Positions 24,801 through 37,141 of a stretch of DNA of 64,000 nucleotides are shown piece after piece. Position 1 is the stretch's first letter, and each line of letters opens with the position of its first letter. Under the pieces are notes generated by a model that was not told where the DNA came from, did not search any database, and saw nothing but the letters and a program-made list of their open reading frames with translations. The position numbers and the translations under genes were made by a program. The stretch comes from Crotophaga sulcirostris (lineage: Eukaryota > Chordata > Aves > Cuculiformes > Crotophagidae), in assembly GCA_013397455.1 (NCBI GenBank), contig VYZB01000725.1, forward strand, positions 87,546 to 151,545. The letters are read 5' to 3'.

Positions 24801-25393
24801 CCCACGCTCCTTAAAGCAGGGAGAGCAGGACAAGACAGGGATACAGCATAACACACAAGCCAAGTGGAAGGACATTTCCTTAGCCTCACAGGTGAGTTCT
24901 AGTGACACCTCATCTTATACAAATAAATTCAAGCCATAGCCAGTGTGATGTAAGCCCACAAACAAAGCCTTGCAATTAGTCCATTTAGATCCAAGTCCTG
25001 AGCACACTTGGCACACATTAAAAAACCAGTAAAACCCTCATGCAACAGGTGCTTTGTCTTTGCAGAAAGACTTTACAGTCGTCTGATCGAGCAACTGCCC
25101 ACTGACGGACTGGTGTAGAACTGCGAGGCATCTGACCCAGAACAGGTTTTTGCAAACCAAGCCAATCTGGACTCAGGTGTAGGTATCAAACTGCAGCGTC
25201 TTTCCTCTACAAACGAGGAAGGTCTGTAACACAATGCACAGCACTACTACTCTATCTTTGGCCTAGAGGCAGCCAATTACATTTATTTTTCTAAGCAATG
25301 CATTGTTTTGACCTCGATATCCCTGTTCTTATTGTGCACTTTTCCATGTAAGCTAAAACCAGCATTTTCATTGTGTTCTTGCTGAAAAAGACT

Positions 25394-25428
25394 TGTGCAT
25401 GCATACGTGTGTGTGAGTACGTATGTGT
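25394..25428. repeat. TG-rich alternating purine-pyrimidine tract
   Basis: Positions 25,394-25,415 alternate pyrimidine and purine without a break, and 25,417-25,428 again. Short inverted arms TGTGCAT (25,394-25,400) and ATGCACA (25,431-25,437) flank it. This is a decayed (TG)n microsatellite with Z-DNA potential. Confidence 0.7.
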
Positions 25429-28045
25429 TTATGCACAGTCCTAGAGGAGACGTGAAGATATGGAGGGTGGGGCAGCAGAGAGACACCAAACTGAAATTGC
25501 AAAATGTTACACAGCCATATTGCCAATGCTTGCTTTTGCTTTTTAACTGAAGGATCAAGAATTATCACACACCAGCCAATATCTGTAACATGGATAACTT
25601 AAGGACACAGAAGAAAACGTGAACATTAACAGTAATCACAGATTAGCTTGAATATACACAGATCACCGGTGGAAGATCCTGAATAATAATTTAGTTCTCT
25701 TTCTTAAAGGCAGATCTTTAATCTCATGGTTTGACTAAATGCTAAATAGTACATTGAAGCAATAGTGAAATGGAGCAATAGTAGAACTGGAAAGCTCTAA
25801 TGCTATCCATAATTTAAGGCAGATTTTGGACCAATGACCTGATGAGCCACATAGCAGCCCTGCAACAACACAGAACTTTACCAGCTACCTGCTCAAGAAA
25901 CATACTCTACATCTTGATACAAAATTTAACAGCTCCCAAGGACAAACACATGGTCTTGTTTTGAGCAGTTTCTCTCTTCCCAATCTCACAAAACTGTGAA
26001 CATAACTTAGCATAACCAGGTTCTTCCCAGATAATGTCCTTTTAGTTTTAAAATGGCAGTGATGCAGTGAGTGAAAGAAAAGAAAAAAAACCAAAACCCC
26101 AAAACAACAAAAAAATCAAACCAAACAAAAAAATAAGCCACACATATGTACACACATAAACAAGCGAAAGCATTTCCTTGGCATTTTCATTTCCTGACAA
26201 AGAAGAAATTCAAGTAAGCCAAAAGGTGCATCCAGATTTGAAGTCAGTATTGCACCAGAACATATGAAAACACCAATGCAGAGAAGTACAATGCCTCTAT
26301 TACTAAAGGAAAATGATCATTTATGGGGTACAATAGCAAGCAAAGATTTTATTTCTCTTTATTCTGCACTGCTTAGCAAGCACTGTTGGCAGCTTCCCCT
26401 CCTTCCCCCCAATCTGTCTTAGTAAGCTTGCTCACATACTTACTGCATCTGCTTCTCATTTAATGACCATTGTTTTGGCCTGTCAGAAGAACTACAACAA
26501 TTATCCAAATCTGCAAGATTAGGCAAATATTTTGATAATGTTGCATGTCTCATTTTCTTGGAGAAAAAGAATAAAGAGACATATAACTTCACTGGAGCTC
26601 TTAATCAAAATGCTACAGAGAATCAAATAGCAGATTGAACATACTTTTAGTGACAAAACAAAGCATGCCATTTTGTTTCCAAGAGCTTGCCAATTCTCTG
26701 CACATTGCTATCACAAGAACTCAAACAGGGGACATTAAAATATCATCCACATCACATGTCAGCTGTTTCTAAGCTGAGAAACCAACAGACCCAGGGAGCA
26801 GTAAATGACAACTAAATGGTAACATGGGCTATCAGGAGGCTCTGGTAGAAGAAAACAAAAAAAAAAGAATGGTTCTAACCCAAGGTTTTTAACTTGGAAA
26901 TGCTGTTGTCCTCTCCTTTGAGGCTTTTGTTTGAATCACCTCAATAGCATATATTCATAAAATATAAATTCATATCCAGATGCTAAACCTGAAATCTCAC
27001 ACTGAAGATTCAAACTAGGTCTCAGCATACATCTTAAGGTAAATACAACCAGCCTCAACTCAAATCATTATGGGCTGTAAATCAGTGCTGCAATCAAGCA
27101 GAGCCACACCAATTTCTATATTGCTAGAGGATCTAGACTCTGGAAAGCATATTGAGACGCCAGCAGGAGCAGTTCTTTGGCAGTGAAGGAGAGCTCACTT
27201 AACACAGTAGTTTCTAAGCAGAAAAGTGAATGCTCTGAACAGTGATGAGAACCAGGGCTATAAGTCTTACAAGGACTTGGTGTCTCACAAATCTTACTCA
27301 CATTCCTTTCAGGTTTTCAAGGGCTTCTTTACTCACATGTCACTCCAAGGCCTACTTCTTTGTAGCTCTGAGTTTAGGCTGGCTGCAACATGGTCAACAA
27401 GTTAAGCATCTGAAGTGGCAAATAAAGTGAATTCCTCTGTGTTGTTGCCTATGACAGGCTACTTGCTATGCTGTCAGGGAAAAGAAACCACTTAGGCAAG
27501 GTAACCTAGTGGTCTCTGTAAGAAACTTCCCATTAAGGACTCAACACAAGAGTAAATTTGTTAAGCTATGAGTTTGCTTCTACTTTTAGTCCAAAGAGAA
27601 GAATTCTGCTATTCTGGTGGGGAAAGAATCATTTATTACATGGAGATTGCTTAGATTGGTACATTTTCTGGATCAACTGGCAGACATTCTAGACATGTAT
27701 GAAGAACAAAGTGTTTGTTCTGAACACTTCATAGCAATTAGCATATGGCCAGTCGTATAAGAATAACACACAACTTCCCTTTGCACTTCTTTTACACCTT
27801 TCCATCTTCACTACAACAAAGTTTTTAATGAAAAGCCAAGCTTGGTCAAACTTACCTGCCCATGGAAAATAAAATTACTTCAGAAACAACAACAATTTTT
27901 CACCTTGGATAGTCGGTAACATCTCAACAGCTGTCCAGAAAGCACATACAGATGACAACACCTGACAGCCACAACCACTTGCTCCACCAAGCATCTGAGT
28001 GCGATCCTAGCGAGGACCAAAAAAGTGCTCTCAGTCAAATCACTG

Positions 28046-28840
28046 TCACAGTATCACAGTATTACAAGGTTGGAAAGGACCTTTGAGATCATCGAGTCCA
28101 ACCTATAACCCAACACCAACACCAACTCATCATCTAAACCATGGCACTAAGTGCCTCAGCCAGTCTCCTCTTAAACCTCCAGGGACGGCGACTCCACCAC
28201 CTCCCCAGGCATTGCATTCCAAGGGCCAGTCACCCTTGCAGGGAAAAATTTCTTCCTAATATCAAGTCTAAACCTCCCCTGACGAGGCTTAAGTCCATGT
28301 CCTCTAGTTCTGTCACTGGTCACCTGAGAAAAGAGACCAACCCCTGCCTGACTACAACCTCCTTTTAGGTAGTTGTAGAGAGCAATAAGGTCACCCCTGA
28401 GCCTCCTCTTCTCCACACTAAACAGTCCCAGCTCCCTCTGTTGCTTCTCGTAGGGCTTGTGCTCCAAACCCTTCTCCTCTGGACACACTCCAGTATCTTG
28501 ACATCTTTCTCAAACCGAGGGGCCCAGAACTGCACACAGGACTCAAGGTGTGGCCTAACCAGTGTCGAGTATAAGGGGATGATAACTTCTCTGCTCCTGC
28601 TGGCCACACTATTTCGGATGCAGGCCAGGATACCATTGGTCTTCTTGGCCACTTGGGCACACTGCTGGCTCATGTTGAGGTTCCTGTCTACTAGCATCCC
28701 CAAGTCCCTTTCTATCTGACTGCTCTCCAGTCACTCAGTCCCCAGTCTATAGCTTTGCATGAGGTTATTGTATCCAAAGTGTTGCACCTGGCATTTGGAC
28801 TTATTAAACATCATCCTATTGGAATCAGCCCATCTCTCCA
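28046..28840 (-). mobile_element. CR1 LINE, longest copy in the window, 5'-truncated
   Basis: About 795 bp of a minus-sense CR1 retrotransposon. The left end has two TCACAGTA units, TTACAAGG and GGTTGGAAAGGACC. Reading leftward on the minus strand it encodes the C-terminal part of the CR1 reverse-transcriptase protein, with recognisable pieces such as [39 protein letters not shown] and [20 protein letters not shown]. The frame is broken. Relative to the 45.8-kb copy, 16 bases (CCCCATCTTCATTGCT) are missing near 28,470, which shifts the frame. Homology to the CR1 consensus ends near 28,840. The element is dead, and the predicted peptides are not host genes. Confidence 0.95.
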
Positions 28841-30897
28841 GGAACCAGGACTGCTAGAGCAGCTGGAAAGGTTTTACCACTCACAGCATTTCCCTCCTGC
28901 AATGTGGCCAACACAGCTACGGCAACCTCTCCACCACAGCTACACTACAGTTAAAATCTATAGGCTGGCTTTTTTTGTTGTTGGCCTTTTGGTTTGGTGA
29001 GGAATTTTGTTTGGTTGGAGTTTTTATTTTTTAGAGAGATGGACAAAGATTTTTTGGGTTTGTTTGCACCTTCCTCTCACACGTGATAACAATTTTGTCA
29101 AGGAGACAGCTCAAACGAGTAGATGTAGCACTATAAAGTCTTGTCTGATCTCAGACCTCCCTTTCCTAAACTTTTATTTTTACCACTGAGTCACTGTAAT
29201 GCAAGACCAGAAAAGTCAGAGACAATTCACTCTCTGATCTGGCTCACTGTTTCTTTCGCACAATGCCCTTCTGCTACTATAAGGCAGACAGAATTATTAA
29301 AAAAAAACAAAACAACCCTAAGCTGACCTCTTCCAATATAACACTCCTGTTTGGTTTGTTTCCCTGCAAAACAATTAAATCTCTGATTTCACCAAATCCT
29401 GCATAACCATCATGATTATCTTTTAATTCCATTTGACTCTTATCTGTCCATCTCCATTGTTTTCCTGCACAGGCTTTTAATGATTTCTTCAAAGAACACT
29501 GGTAAGCAACAACAATCGTTCCCTTCCTTTCAATTTGACACATCTCTAATGTCACCCTCCTTTTCTACCAAAGATAAAGGACATGCTAAACTTACTTTCT
29601 TCCTCCAATATATCCATTTTCCCCATGGAAATACTTGATCACTTCATCTTTCTAGTTCCCGCTCTTTCCTTCCTGCCTACTTCTGCTCCTTCATCTCATC
29701 TACTCTTTGACTCTGTTCCAAGACAAGTCAAGCCATGATCTTTTTTCCATATAAGAAATACTGACCTAACTCATGACCATCACCTTAATGTCCTGTCTAA
29801 GTGCAGAGATGTTTTACTGCCAACAACTCTTCTCCACGTGCAGTACAGGAACTGTAAAACAAATTTCCTACCTCCCACATGGGCCAAGTCTGGTATCAGT
29901 ACAGACTTTCACCCATAATTCAGAATCAATACTTTGCAGTTACTCTCCTCAACCTATCAGACATCTTCAGCGTAGCCAAGTGCTCTCCTCTTCTTTCAAT
30001 AACATCCCTCCTTTAGCTCCCAAGTTTGTTTTTTCCTCATGCCTCTTCCTTCTTCAACACTCATTTATATTCTTGTGGAAAAACTCCCACCTTTCCGAGG
30101 GTTTACACAGGACCTGTCATTTCATTCACAACATAAATTCAGCCACCAGCTCTACCAATTTCATAATACTTTCTCCATCCATCCTACTCTATCTCTGCTT
30201 ACAGATACATCATCACAAATTCATATCCCATCATCTTCCCATCCTAGCCGTTCCTGTTGCCTCCTTACAGAGGTCACTATAGACATACACTGCACTCGTA
30301 TCTCACACTGCAAATGGTAACATGGCATCTTATTTCATTTAACCTGGATATCAGAACATGAAAAGGTCTGTGTCTAAATCCTGCAAGTATCTACTCATGG
30401 TATCATTAACACATGGCCTGCTCTGTTTACTTAAGCAATGCTCACACCCAGAAGGAAGACAGGCCAGTGCGTGCATGCACTGAAGCTGCTGGAACAGCTC
30501 AAAAAATAATTTGATTTCTATAAAACAAAAAAAAACCACAGAAGCTGTCTCTTAAGAGTGACCAAGAGCCTTTCGGAAGTCAGAAAACACAGCCCCTGGC
30601 AGCTCAGCCACCTGCAGCTGTCCAGAAAGTGCTGTACCGGCATTCTCCCTGCACCTGCCCAGAATCAGCAGAAGTAAAAAAAGCAAAAAAATAACAAATA
30701 TAGCTAAAGAAATTCCTAAAAAGGTGGTAAGTCACTAGCCTTGAAGCAACCTCTAAACCATAATAAGCATAGTAAGCAAAGTTTCAGCCCCATCAAACCA
30801 CTGAGCATTTCATCAATAGCTTCCACAAGCCCCAAGTTCCCCTTTGTGATTTTGCATCTTACCTAGCACTTTGACTTCTACCTGACACCTACCTCAC

Positions 30898-31035
30898 CCA
30901 GGACAAACACGTTCCCAGCAAGAAGCTGCTGAGTTTTGCTTCCCCCACAATTGCTTTCACGGTTTTGATTACATACTGTTCCTGGAGGCCTTCAACCACA
31001 GAAGGTCTTCCTCCCAGTTTAAATACCAGTAAGAG
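30898..31035 (-). other. Candidate coding exon, unidentified
   Basis: On the minus strand a 25-base, nearly pure pyrimidine tract ending in TTCTCTCTCCCAG immediately precedes the segment, which is one of the strongest acceptor contexts in the window. The next 138 nt are open from the first base for exactly 46 codons (starting LLLVFKLGGRPSVVEGLQEQ, ending GTCLSW) and are followed by CTGG/GTGAGG. A second donor (GAG/GTAGGT) lies 5 bases downstream. A symmetric 0-0 exon would fit a real gene, but I do not recognise the peptide, no partner exon is established, and the donor is only fair. It could be a chance pseudo-exon. Confidence 0.25.
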
Positions 31036-31155
31036 CTGGGAGAGAGAAGGAAAAGAGGAAGGATTGTGTGTCAGATTGCTTTTCAAACTGACTTCAATGT
31101 TGGGACAACTCACATGTCATTCCTACATTTCCCCAAGTAGTTGTTACTTTATATT

Positions 31156-31175
31156 TTACACTACCTTACACTACC
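31156..31175 (+). repeat. Tandem 10-bp duplication
   Basis: TTACACTACC is present twice in a row, exactly. A small local slippage product. Confidence 0.9.
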
Positions 31176-31361
31176 TTAAAAATACACCTCCTGTAACACT
31201 CACCATTCACCTCTCTGGTATTAATCTCATAAATTTCACCTTCATTTTTCTCATTTCATTTATGCCCAGGATTTCTGTTTACTAGGTTGCTTTATTTTAA
31301 ACATATATTTACGAATGCACTTTTTCAAAGTGCATCTTCAAACACATTAGAGAGTTCCACA

Positions 31362-31450
31362 AGCATTATTATCCTCATGCTACAAGCAATATAACTGCAA
31401 CACAGAGAATTAAAACCACCAACACAGGATGGGGCAAAACCAGCAGCTGA
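31362..31450 (-). repeat. Possible MIR/CORE-SINE fragment, sense on - strand
   Basis: ATTATTATCCTCATGCTACA, then GCAACACAGAGAATTAAAAC, then CACAGGATGGGGCAAAACCA parallels the reverse-complemented MIR 3' half ('attattatccccattttacagatg..gcacagagagattaag'). Short and diverged. Confidence 0.4.
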
Positions 31451-32433
31451 CTGACAAATGAAGTTGTCCCCGAATTCTCTGGTTTTCAACTGATTAACCA
31501 CTTAGATGCACAAATCCCTACGGACTTACTGTGCATATACAAGTAAATTAAAGAATTTTCATGTGAACTACAGTAAACACAGGTTGTAAAATCATGATCC
31601 AACTTTTACCCTGTAACACTGCTGTCATCAAGAGCACTCCTGCCATTTTGAACTAAATTTATAGTATGAAACCAAGCTACAGTATAACAATAATTTTCTA
31701 AAATGTTTCTGAGTGCTTCTTTATTTTAGGCTTCTGGGTAGAATTGGTCATTTTCAGGCTGATTCTGACAAAAAACAGGTGTGCGATGGACAACAGTAAC
31801 TTCAAAGTTTTGCTATACTTTGTAAAATGGGAAAGAAGGCATTGGCAGCAATCTTGAAGCATCTATTTCCCAGAACGTGTTCTTCTGATAAAAGAATGCA
31901 TGGACTTGGTCGGTCACAGGATATTAATTTGTATCCCCCTGGGGCTGGGCAGGTACAATGATGGCTTCATAATGGGTGCTAGAAACACGTACTACAGATC
32001 TTACTGCAGTTTTTCTTCCCATACCTGTCTTGCTTCATGTTATCCTTCTGTAGCCAACTTAGAGAATTTCTCCTGAAAGAGCTTCTCTTTTCAGTGCTGC
32101 AGGGACTTGTTTTGTATTGAAGGGGATTTTGCTTTAATGGTTTTAAAGGTACCTTACAGAAGGGCTTCACTTTGAAAAGACCACATGGATGTCCACATGT
32201 TCACTTGTGCAGTTTTGGAACCACCAGCATTATGAAAATCTGTCTTTATGCTGAGATTTCCACCATCAGTATTGATCAGCTTTGATATCTAAGACACTAA
32301 GTGTCCACTGATGCTTCTCAGTGTTCAGCCACTATTTTGTTTGGTCTTAAGGGGATTCTTTCCTATCATTATGTGCTCTAATCCCACATTTTTCTCAAAA
32401 GGTGCGATAGGAAGCAAATAACTAACAACTGGG

Positions 32434-32588
32434 TGCACAGGGAAGTGGTGGTGTCACCATCCTTGTAGGTGTTAAAAAAACTTGTAGACGTGACACTTCA
32501 GGACATGGTTTAGCAGGCACGGTGGTGTTGGGCTGACGGTTGGACTGGATGATCTTGGAGGTCTTTTCCAACCTCAATGATTCCATGA
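32434..32588 (+). mobile_element. CR1 LINE 3' fragment, plus sense
   Basis: GGAAGTGGTGGTGTCACCAT, then a GTAGGTGTTAAAAAAACTTG stretch, then ACATGGTTTAGCAGGCACGG, GGTTGGACTGGATGATCTTG, GAGGTCTTTTCCAACCTCAA and TGATTCCATG follow the CR1 3' end in sense orientation. It is one of only two plus-oriented CR1 pieces here, and the better preserved one. Strongly 5'-truncated. Confidence 0.92.
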
Positions 32589-34166
32589 ACAAAATCTAAG
32601 CATAAGAAACACATTTAGTAAAATCTAAGAGCTTTTAGAGACTATGCATATAATTACCAGCTGAGGTTTGCACAGTGCAAGCCAGAATAGTTTTTCTGGT
32701 GTCGGCAATAATATGCTGACCTTTGGCATCAAGCTCTATCTTAACTTCAACAGGAACGTAATTTGCCCCTATTTAAAAAGGCTAACCACAGTCACAGGCC
32801 TTCCTGCTGATGGCTGACACAGGAATTTCACTGCTGTGAGCACACCTTGTTATCTGACTGACATAACACAGGTCCAAGAAACGGGATGAGTGGCCCAACA
32901 TTCCGACTGATCAACAAAATAAAAAGAGCAGCACATCCAAAGTAAAAAGAGTCTGCCAAAGCACTACTCCTTCTCATCTCGCCAGCAGGATGTCAGCACA
33001 GATAAGTCAGTTTTCCAGAACAAGCATCCAGTTACATGTTTGCAATATTACACACAAACACACGGTATTTTTCAGCTCAGAAAACTGTGTGAAGATATCT
33101 CTGAAAATCAAAATTTCAAGCTCTCCTGTATGCCTAGAAGTGGAAAGGGCTTGTCAGAGTAACTGGAAAGATGAGTAGCAAATTAGGGGATGTTCAATGT
33201 ACTTTCCTTAAAAAAAAGGGAGCAAAGTGCACAATGTTTACCTCACATTTGCTTTCACAGAGACAGTTTAGAATAGCTGAGCTTCAGAGTCGGTCTCTCA
33301 TATGCTATGATGTTAACCTGTGGTGTTACCTGATCAAACTGTAACTGGTTCAAATTCTACTGGTTTTGCTCAAAACTGGTATTTTTATAGGGTCTGCACA
33401 ATACCATCAAAATAATTGATTCTGGCAGGGCAAGACATGGTAGTGATATCCACACAAAAGCGAAGAAAAAAGGTAAAATCTACTTTATGGCTCAGAGGTA
33501 TAGGGCTTAAGAAGTCCTCACCAAATCAGCTGTTGAAAACTCTTTACAAAAGTAGAATCTGAAGGATACATGGAGAGGTGATTGCTCTGACAGCTAGTTG
33601 GTATTCTTCCCATCTGAATCAGGTATATCTGAACTTAAACCTCAGGGAACTCAGGGAAGTCAAAGCAAGAACAATTGAATTCAGCACAGGTACCAACACT
33701 GAATTTTGAAGTTGCTTGTGTGAGCAATTCTGCATCCCAAGTGAGAACAATTCCTGGCACCATCCATGCAGATTTTTCACTCATAAGAACTCTTTATAGC
33801 TGGGTTTTGTGATGTACCACACAGAAATTTTTAATGCAAAAAGTAAGAACAGATGGTGTACCTAAACCTGACCTCTCCACTGCAAGAGGGAAAAGAAGAA
33901 AGCTTGCCCTACATGTTGTCCTCACCTCCTCCATGCTGCACCAACGAAAGAGAAGATGTCTGGCTGGGCTTGGTGTTGCCTGTCTTTACATCACATTCAC
34001 TGTCAAGATGAAACCAGCGTCTCTTAAGCAAATGCTTCTCTTTCCAGCAGGATTAATGGTAAGAGAGCTTAACTTTGGGCTCTTTAGTTAGATCCAGAAA
34101 ATATATTGTCCTGAGTAACTCTTTCTCTTTTTTTTTAGTGGGCAAGGAAGAAAAAAAATAACCCAG
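32589..34166. other. Unique non-coding sequence up to the assembly gap
   Basis: AT-rich. No repeat or gene is supported. A + strand open frame at 33,834-34,091 has a GTAAGA donor-like motif near its end (34,060) and a good CTTTCCAG acceptor 11 bases before that, too close for a normal exon. Confidence 0.5.
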
Positions 34167-34196
34167 NNNNNNNNNNNNNNNNNNNNNNNNNNNNNN
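34167..34196. other. Assembly gap (30 N)
   Basis: Thirty consecutive N. The left flank is A-rich (GGAAGAAAAAAAATAACCCAG), a likely cause of the break. The true size of missing sequence is unknown, so features near 34.1-34.3 kb may be incomplete. Confidence 1.
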
Positions 34197-37141
34197 GGCC
34201 AAGTTGCTTCATGTATCTAATCAAAAGGGGAAATAAAGAAAAGAAATATAAGGTACATTGACAGAGACGATTAGTTCAGGTAAACATAGAAGTAAAATCA
34301 GCCAGAAGAAATAAGGGAGAGGGAAACAGAACACAGAGAGAAAAACATCTCTTTCAAGACACATCAGAAAAAAAAGAAGACCAAAAACCCGCCAACACAA
34401 ACAAGGGACATGCACAAGGTGGAGCTGACATGCACAGGGAAGAGCTATTTTTTCCACTAACTATACTTTCATTTTTACACAGTGAAGGTAAAAAAAGCTC
34501 CTTTTCTGCAAAAATCTCCAGTGTTTCACAGTCAAACCTGCTGGCGATTATTCTGCCCAAGAGGAAGGAACTGCTCGTTTGTATGGGCTTCAGAACTTCT
34601 CCAGTCCCAGGCTGTGGGTGAGCCTGATGTCAGTTCCAGCGTGCGCCATAAAAATCCCCTTCAACAACTAACTCTCTCCTGTGTGGGAAGCCTGTAGCAC
34701 TATTTTAAGCAAGGACCCAAGACTGTCCTGGTGCTTGTGCTTGCTTGCAATGTTTATCACGGAGCCAGGGATGGGACTGAACCCAGAGCAAATGGATCCA
34801 TCTTCAATACTTCCACATGATCTCCACATGAAGAACAGTCCATTCTAAGGTGATGTATATGTGAGGCTCCCCAAATCTGTTCTAGCATCACCATCGTTGT
34901 CCACTGTCTCAGCACAAATGTTCCTGTTAAAATGAAGATGATTTTTCTTCACAGTGGAAATAGATTTGATATTTATGCAATATTCTGAAAATGGGGAGCC
35001 CTTCAAGAAAAAAATCTTAATTTCCTATTGTAGACAAGGCATCCCCAATCTCCTATGTTTAATTCACAGCTCTGAGGTCTACTTTACTAGAATAGTCTGA
35101 TTTTCTAGGAGAATTTTGATGAGGAATTCTGGAAGAGAACTTTATTTTGTTTTTGCTAGGTGACCAGAACGTGTTTCAAGTTACATTAATAAACACAATA
35201 CCACCACTGCACTCTTATCATATATTTCCTTACAAATGAAGTTGACGCCATGCTTTATTTCAAACAGTAGCAATCTTTTAAATAACTCAGTGTCTCTGCA
35301 CTTGAAAACACCCAATTTCGGCAGCTTATTATGAACTCAAGCCATATACAGCATACTTAAGCAGGTAACAGTTGTTCTTTTAAATTCTAACTCCTTATTG
35401 TAAATGCAAAGCCACATTCCATTCTTAGACACATCCCTACCACTGCGATTAAAATCACTGCCAATAAATCAGTATGCCTGAAAACTTACATTGGCTTAGA
35501 GAAGTGAATCCACATATGACAGTTCGAGTTTACTTTAAAAACAGCCACTCATCAATTGCTGAGAATTTTCTGAGCCCTCAGTACCGAAGACATTCTAATT
35601 TTAAAAAAACTTTGAATTTCATTTAGATCCATTTACCTCTTTCATACAGTCCAACCTACACTTTGATTAGTACCAAATGAGAAATGAACAAATGAACCAC
35701 CATGTACCTTTTAAATGAAGTTCTCTCAACTAGTTTCTTAAATAAATACTCAGAGAAGTCCCAACTCAACAGTACACTTGATACTCAATTTTGATCACAA
35801 GTTTTGTATCACCATTCTTCATTTCTCCAGTGAAAACACTTACACATAAGTTTAAAACACAAGCATGTACTATAAAGTGCTTTATTTAAACTTGGGATTA
35901 CATACTGAATTTCCTGGAATAAATTCCAAAAGGCTGAAATAGGCCTTCACAGGAGCTCAGTTATCCTGACAGGAAGATTAAAGTATGTGCTTGATAAAAC
36001 AGCATTTCAACAAGCTTTGGAAACATCATTTCAAATTTTTTTCCCCAAGTAAGCAAAATTTTCAGTTGCTTGCCTGCATCGCCTTAGCAGAGGCAGGCCA
36101 GGACTGTGGAGACAGATCGGACTCGCACAAGCTGGAGCGCACACACCTTTCTGCCTTTTAAGCAAGGCCGGCAATTACGTGTTGAGAGCGTGCTATAAAA
36201 GACCAGGACATGGAAGCTTTTAGAAAGGAATTATTTCAAACTATAATCAAAAGCTCAGTTGCTACAAATGTGGTTTAACCTGGGTAGTACACCAGGGTGG
36301 CTATGCCACCTAGTGATATTTGTCATGTACTGTTCCCAGCCCAGAGTGGGAGGAAGGAAATGGAAGAGGAAGGAAAGCCTGAACAGATAAAACCTCAGCA
36401 GAAGCCAAGGCTCAAAGGCGTTCCTTGACTCACTACACACCCGTACATATAATTCACTAAACAGCAAGCAGCAAAAAAAAAGTAAAAAGAGCAGGTGGCA
36501 GCCCCTCTCCTCCACCCGTTTCAGCCACAAAAAGAGCCTTTGAGCTTCACAGAGATCTGAGTGGCGTGGGGGCAGAGGGGGATGTCCAGTCAGATGCAGA
36601 GGGTAAACACCAATCAGAGGAACAAGAACAAGTCTGGATGCAGCTAACATCACCAGCTGCTCCAGAATGTGGATATTACCCCATCCACTATTTATGACTT
36701 GGTTTATTCTCCTTACATGCTGCACAGTTTCTGTCTTTTACCCAAGAGGTAGCTACTCTGCTTGAATGAAAAAAAAATCCTCCGAGTTGGAGGATAGTGC
36801 CCATTAAAACCACTGACTCTGCTGAGAAAATATCAGCATATTCAATAGTTCCTTCTGCCCATAAAGGTCCTAAATGTGTATACAAGAAAATGGAGAGTGA
36901 TAACACTATGAGGAATCCACATGAACAACACTGACCCACAAAATCCAAAGAAATCTTTAACTGCATGTCTAAATTACAAACTGCCCCAGTTGTGGCAGGA
37001 ACACTGTAGTTCTTCAGCGCAGGACACACCATGCTGAGGCAACAGAAACCCAACCACTGCCCAAACCACGCTTTCTCACAGTTCAAGCAAGAGGTGAAAG
37101 TTTCTAGCAAGGAGACTAAGGTCACAGAAGTCTGAAGAAAC
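34197..37141. other. Unique non-coding sequence with a CpG/TATA patch
   Basis: AT-rich except for about 36,075-36,200, where seven CpG dinucleotides precede a TATAAAAG (36,194-36,201). Two overlapping minus-strand frames (36,255-36,725 and 36,688-37,212, 156 and 174 codons) show no motif, and the second runs into a CR1 fragment, so I do not call them genes. Confidence 0.5.
36194..36201 (+). promoter_or_regulatory. TATA-box-like motif after a CpG cluster
   Basis: TATAAAAG on the + strand follows a 110-bp patch with seven CpGs in an otherwise CpG-poor region. It could be a core promoter or the remains of an LTR. No open frame or exon that I can support lies downstream on the + strand, and single TATA motifs are common by chance. 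Confidence 0.15.

Larger units (their letters stand above)
23321..28045. other. Unique non-coding sequence with small local repeats
   Basis: No gene is supported. Items of note are the 15-bp tandem duplication at 24,771-24,800, the alternating purine-pyrimidine tract at 25,394-25,428, an A/C-rich tract at about 26,080-26,135, and a minus-strand segment at about 27,856-28,006 that ends in a perfect donor (GGGCAG/GTAAGT) but has stops in all frames. Confidence 0.5.
28841..32433. other. Unique non-coding sequence, partly C/T-skewed
   Basis: Between about 29,560 and 30,330 the + strand is strongly C/T-rich and stays open for 169 codons (29,773-30,282), with no family motif; this looks like composition. 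A minus-strand splice-bounded segment at 30,898-31,035 is listed separately. Tandem TTACACTACC x2 lies at 31,156-31,175. Confidence 0.5.

Noticed and set aside
27856..28006. Minus-strand segment ending in a perfect GTAAGT donor
   Set aside because: Stops in all three frames and only a moderate acceptor; left as a note in the block entry.
28171..28703. Overlapping minus-strand frames that look like a protein gene
   Set aside because: They encode pieces of CR1 reverse transcriptase inside a truncated, frameshifted LINE copy; not a host gene.
29773..30282. 169-codon plus-strand frame
   Set aside because: Lies in C/T-rich sequence where stop codons are rare; residue content is skewed to S, L, H, T and no domain is recognisable.
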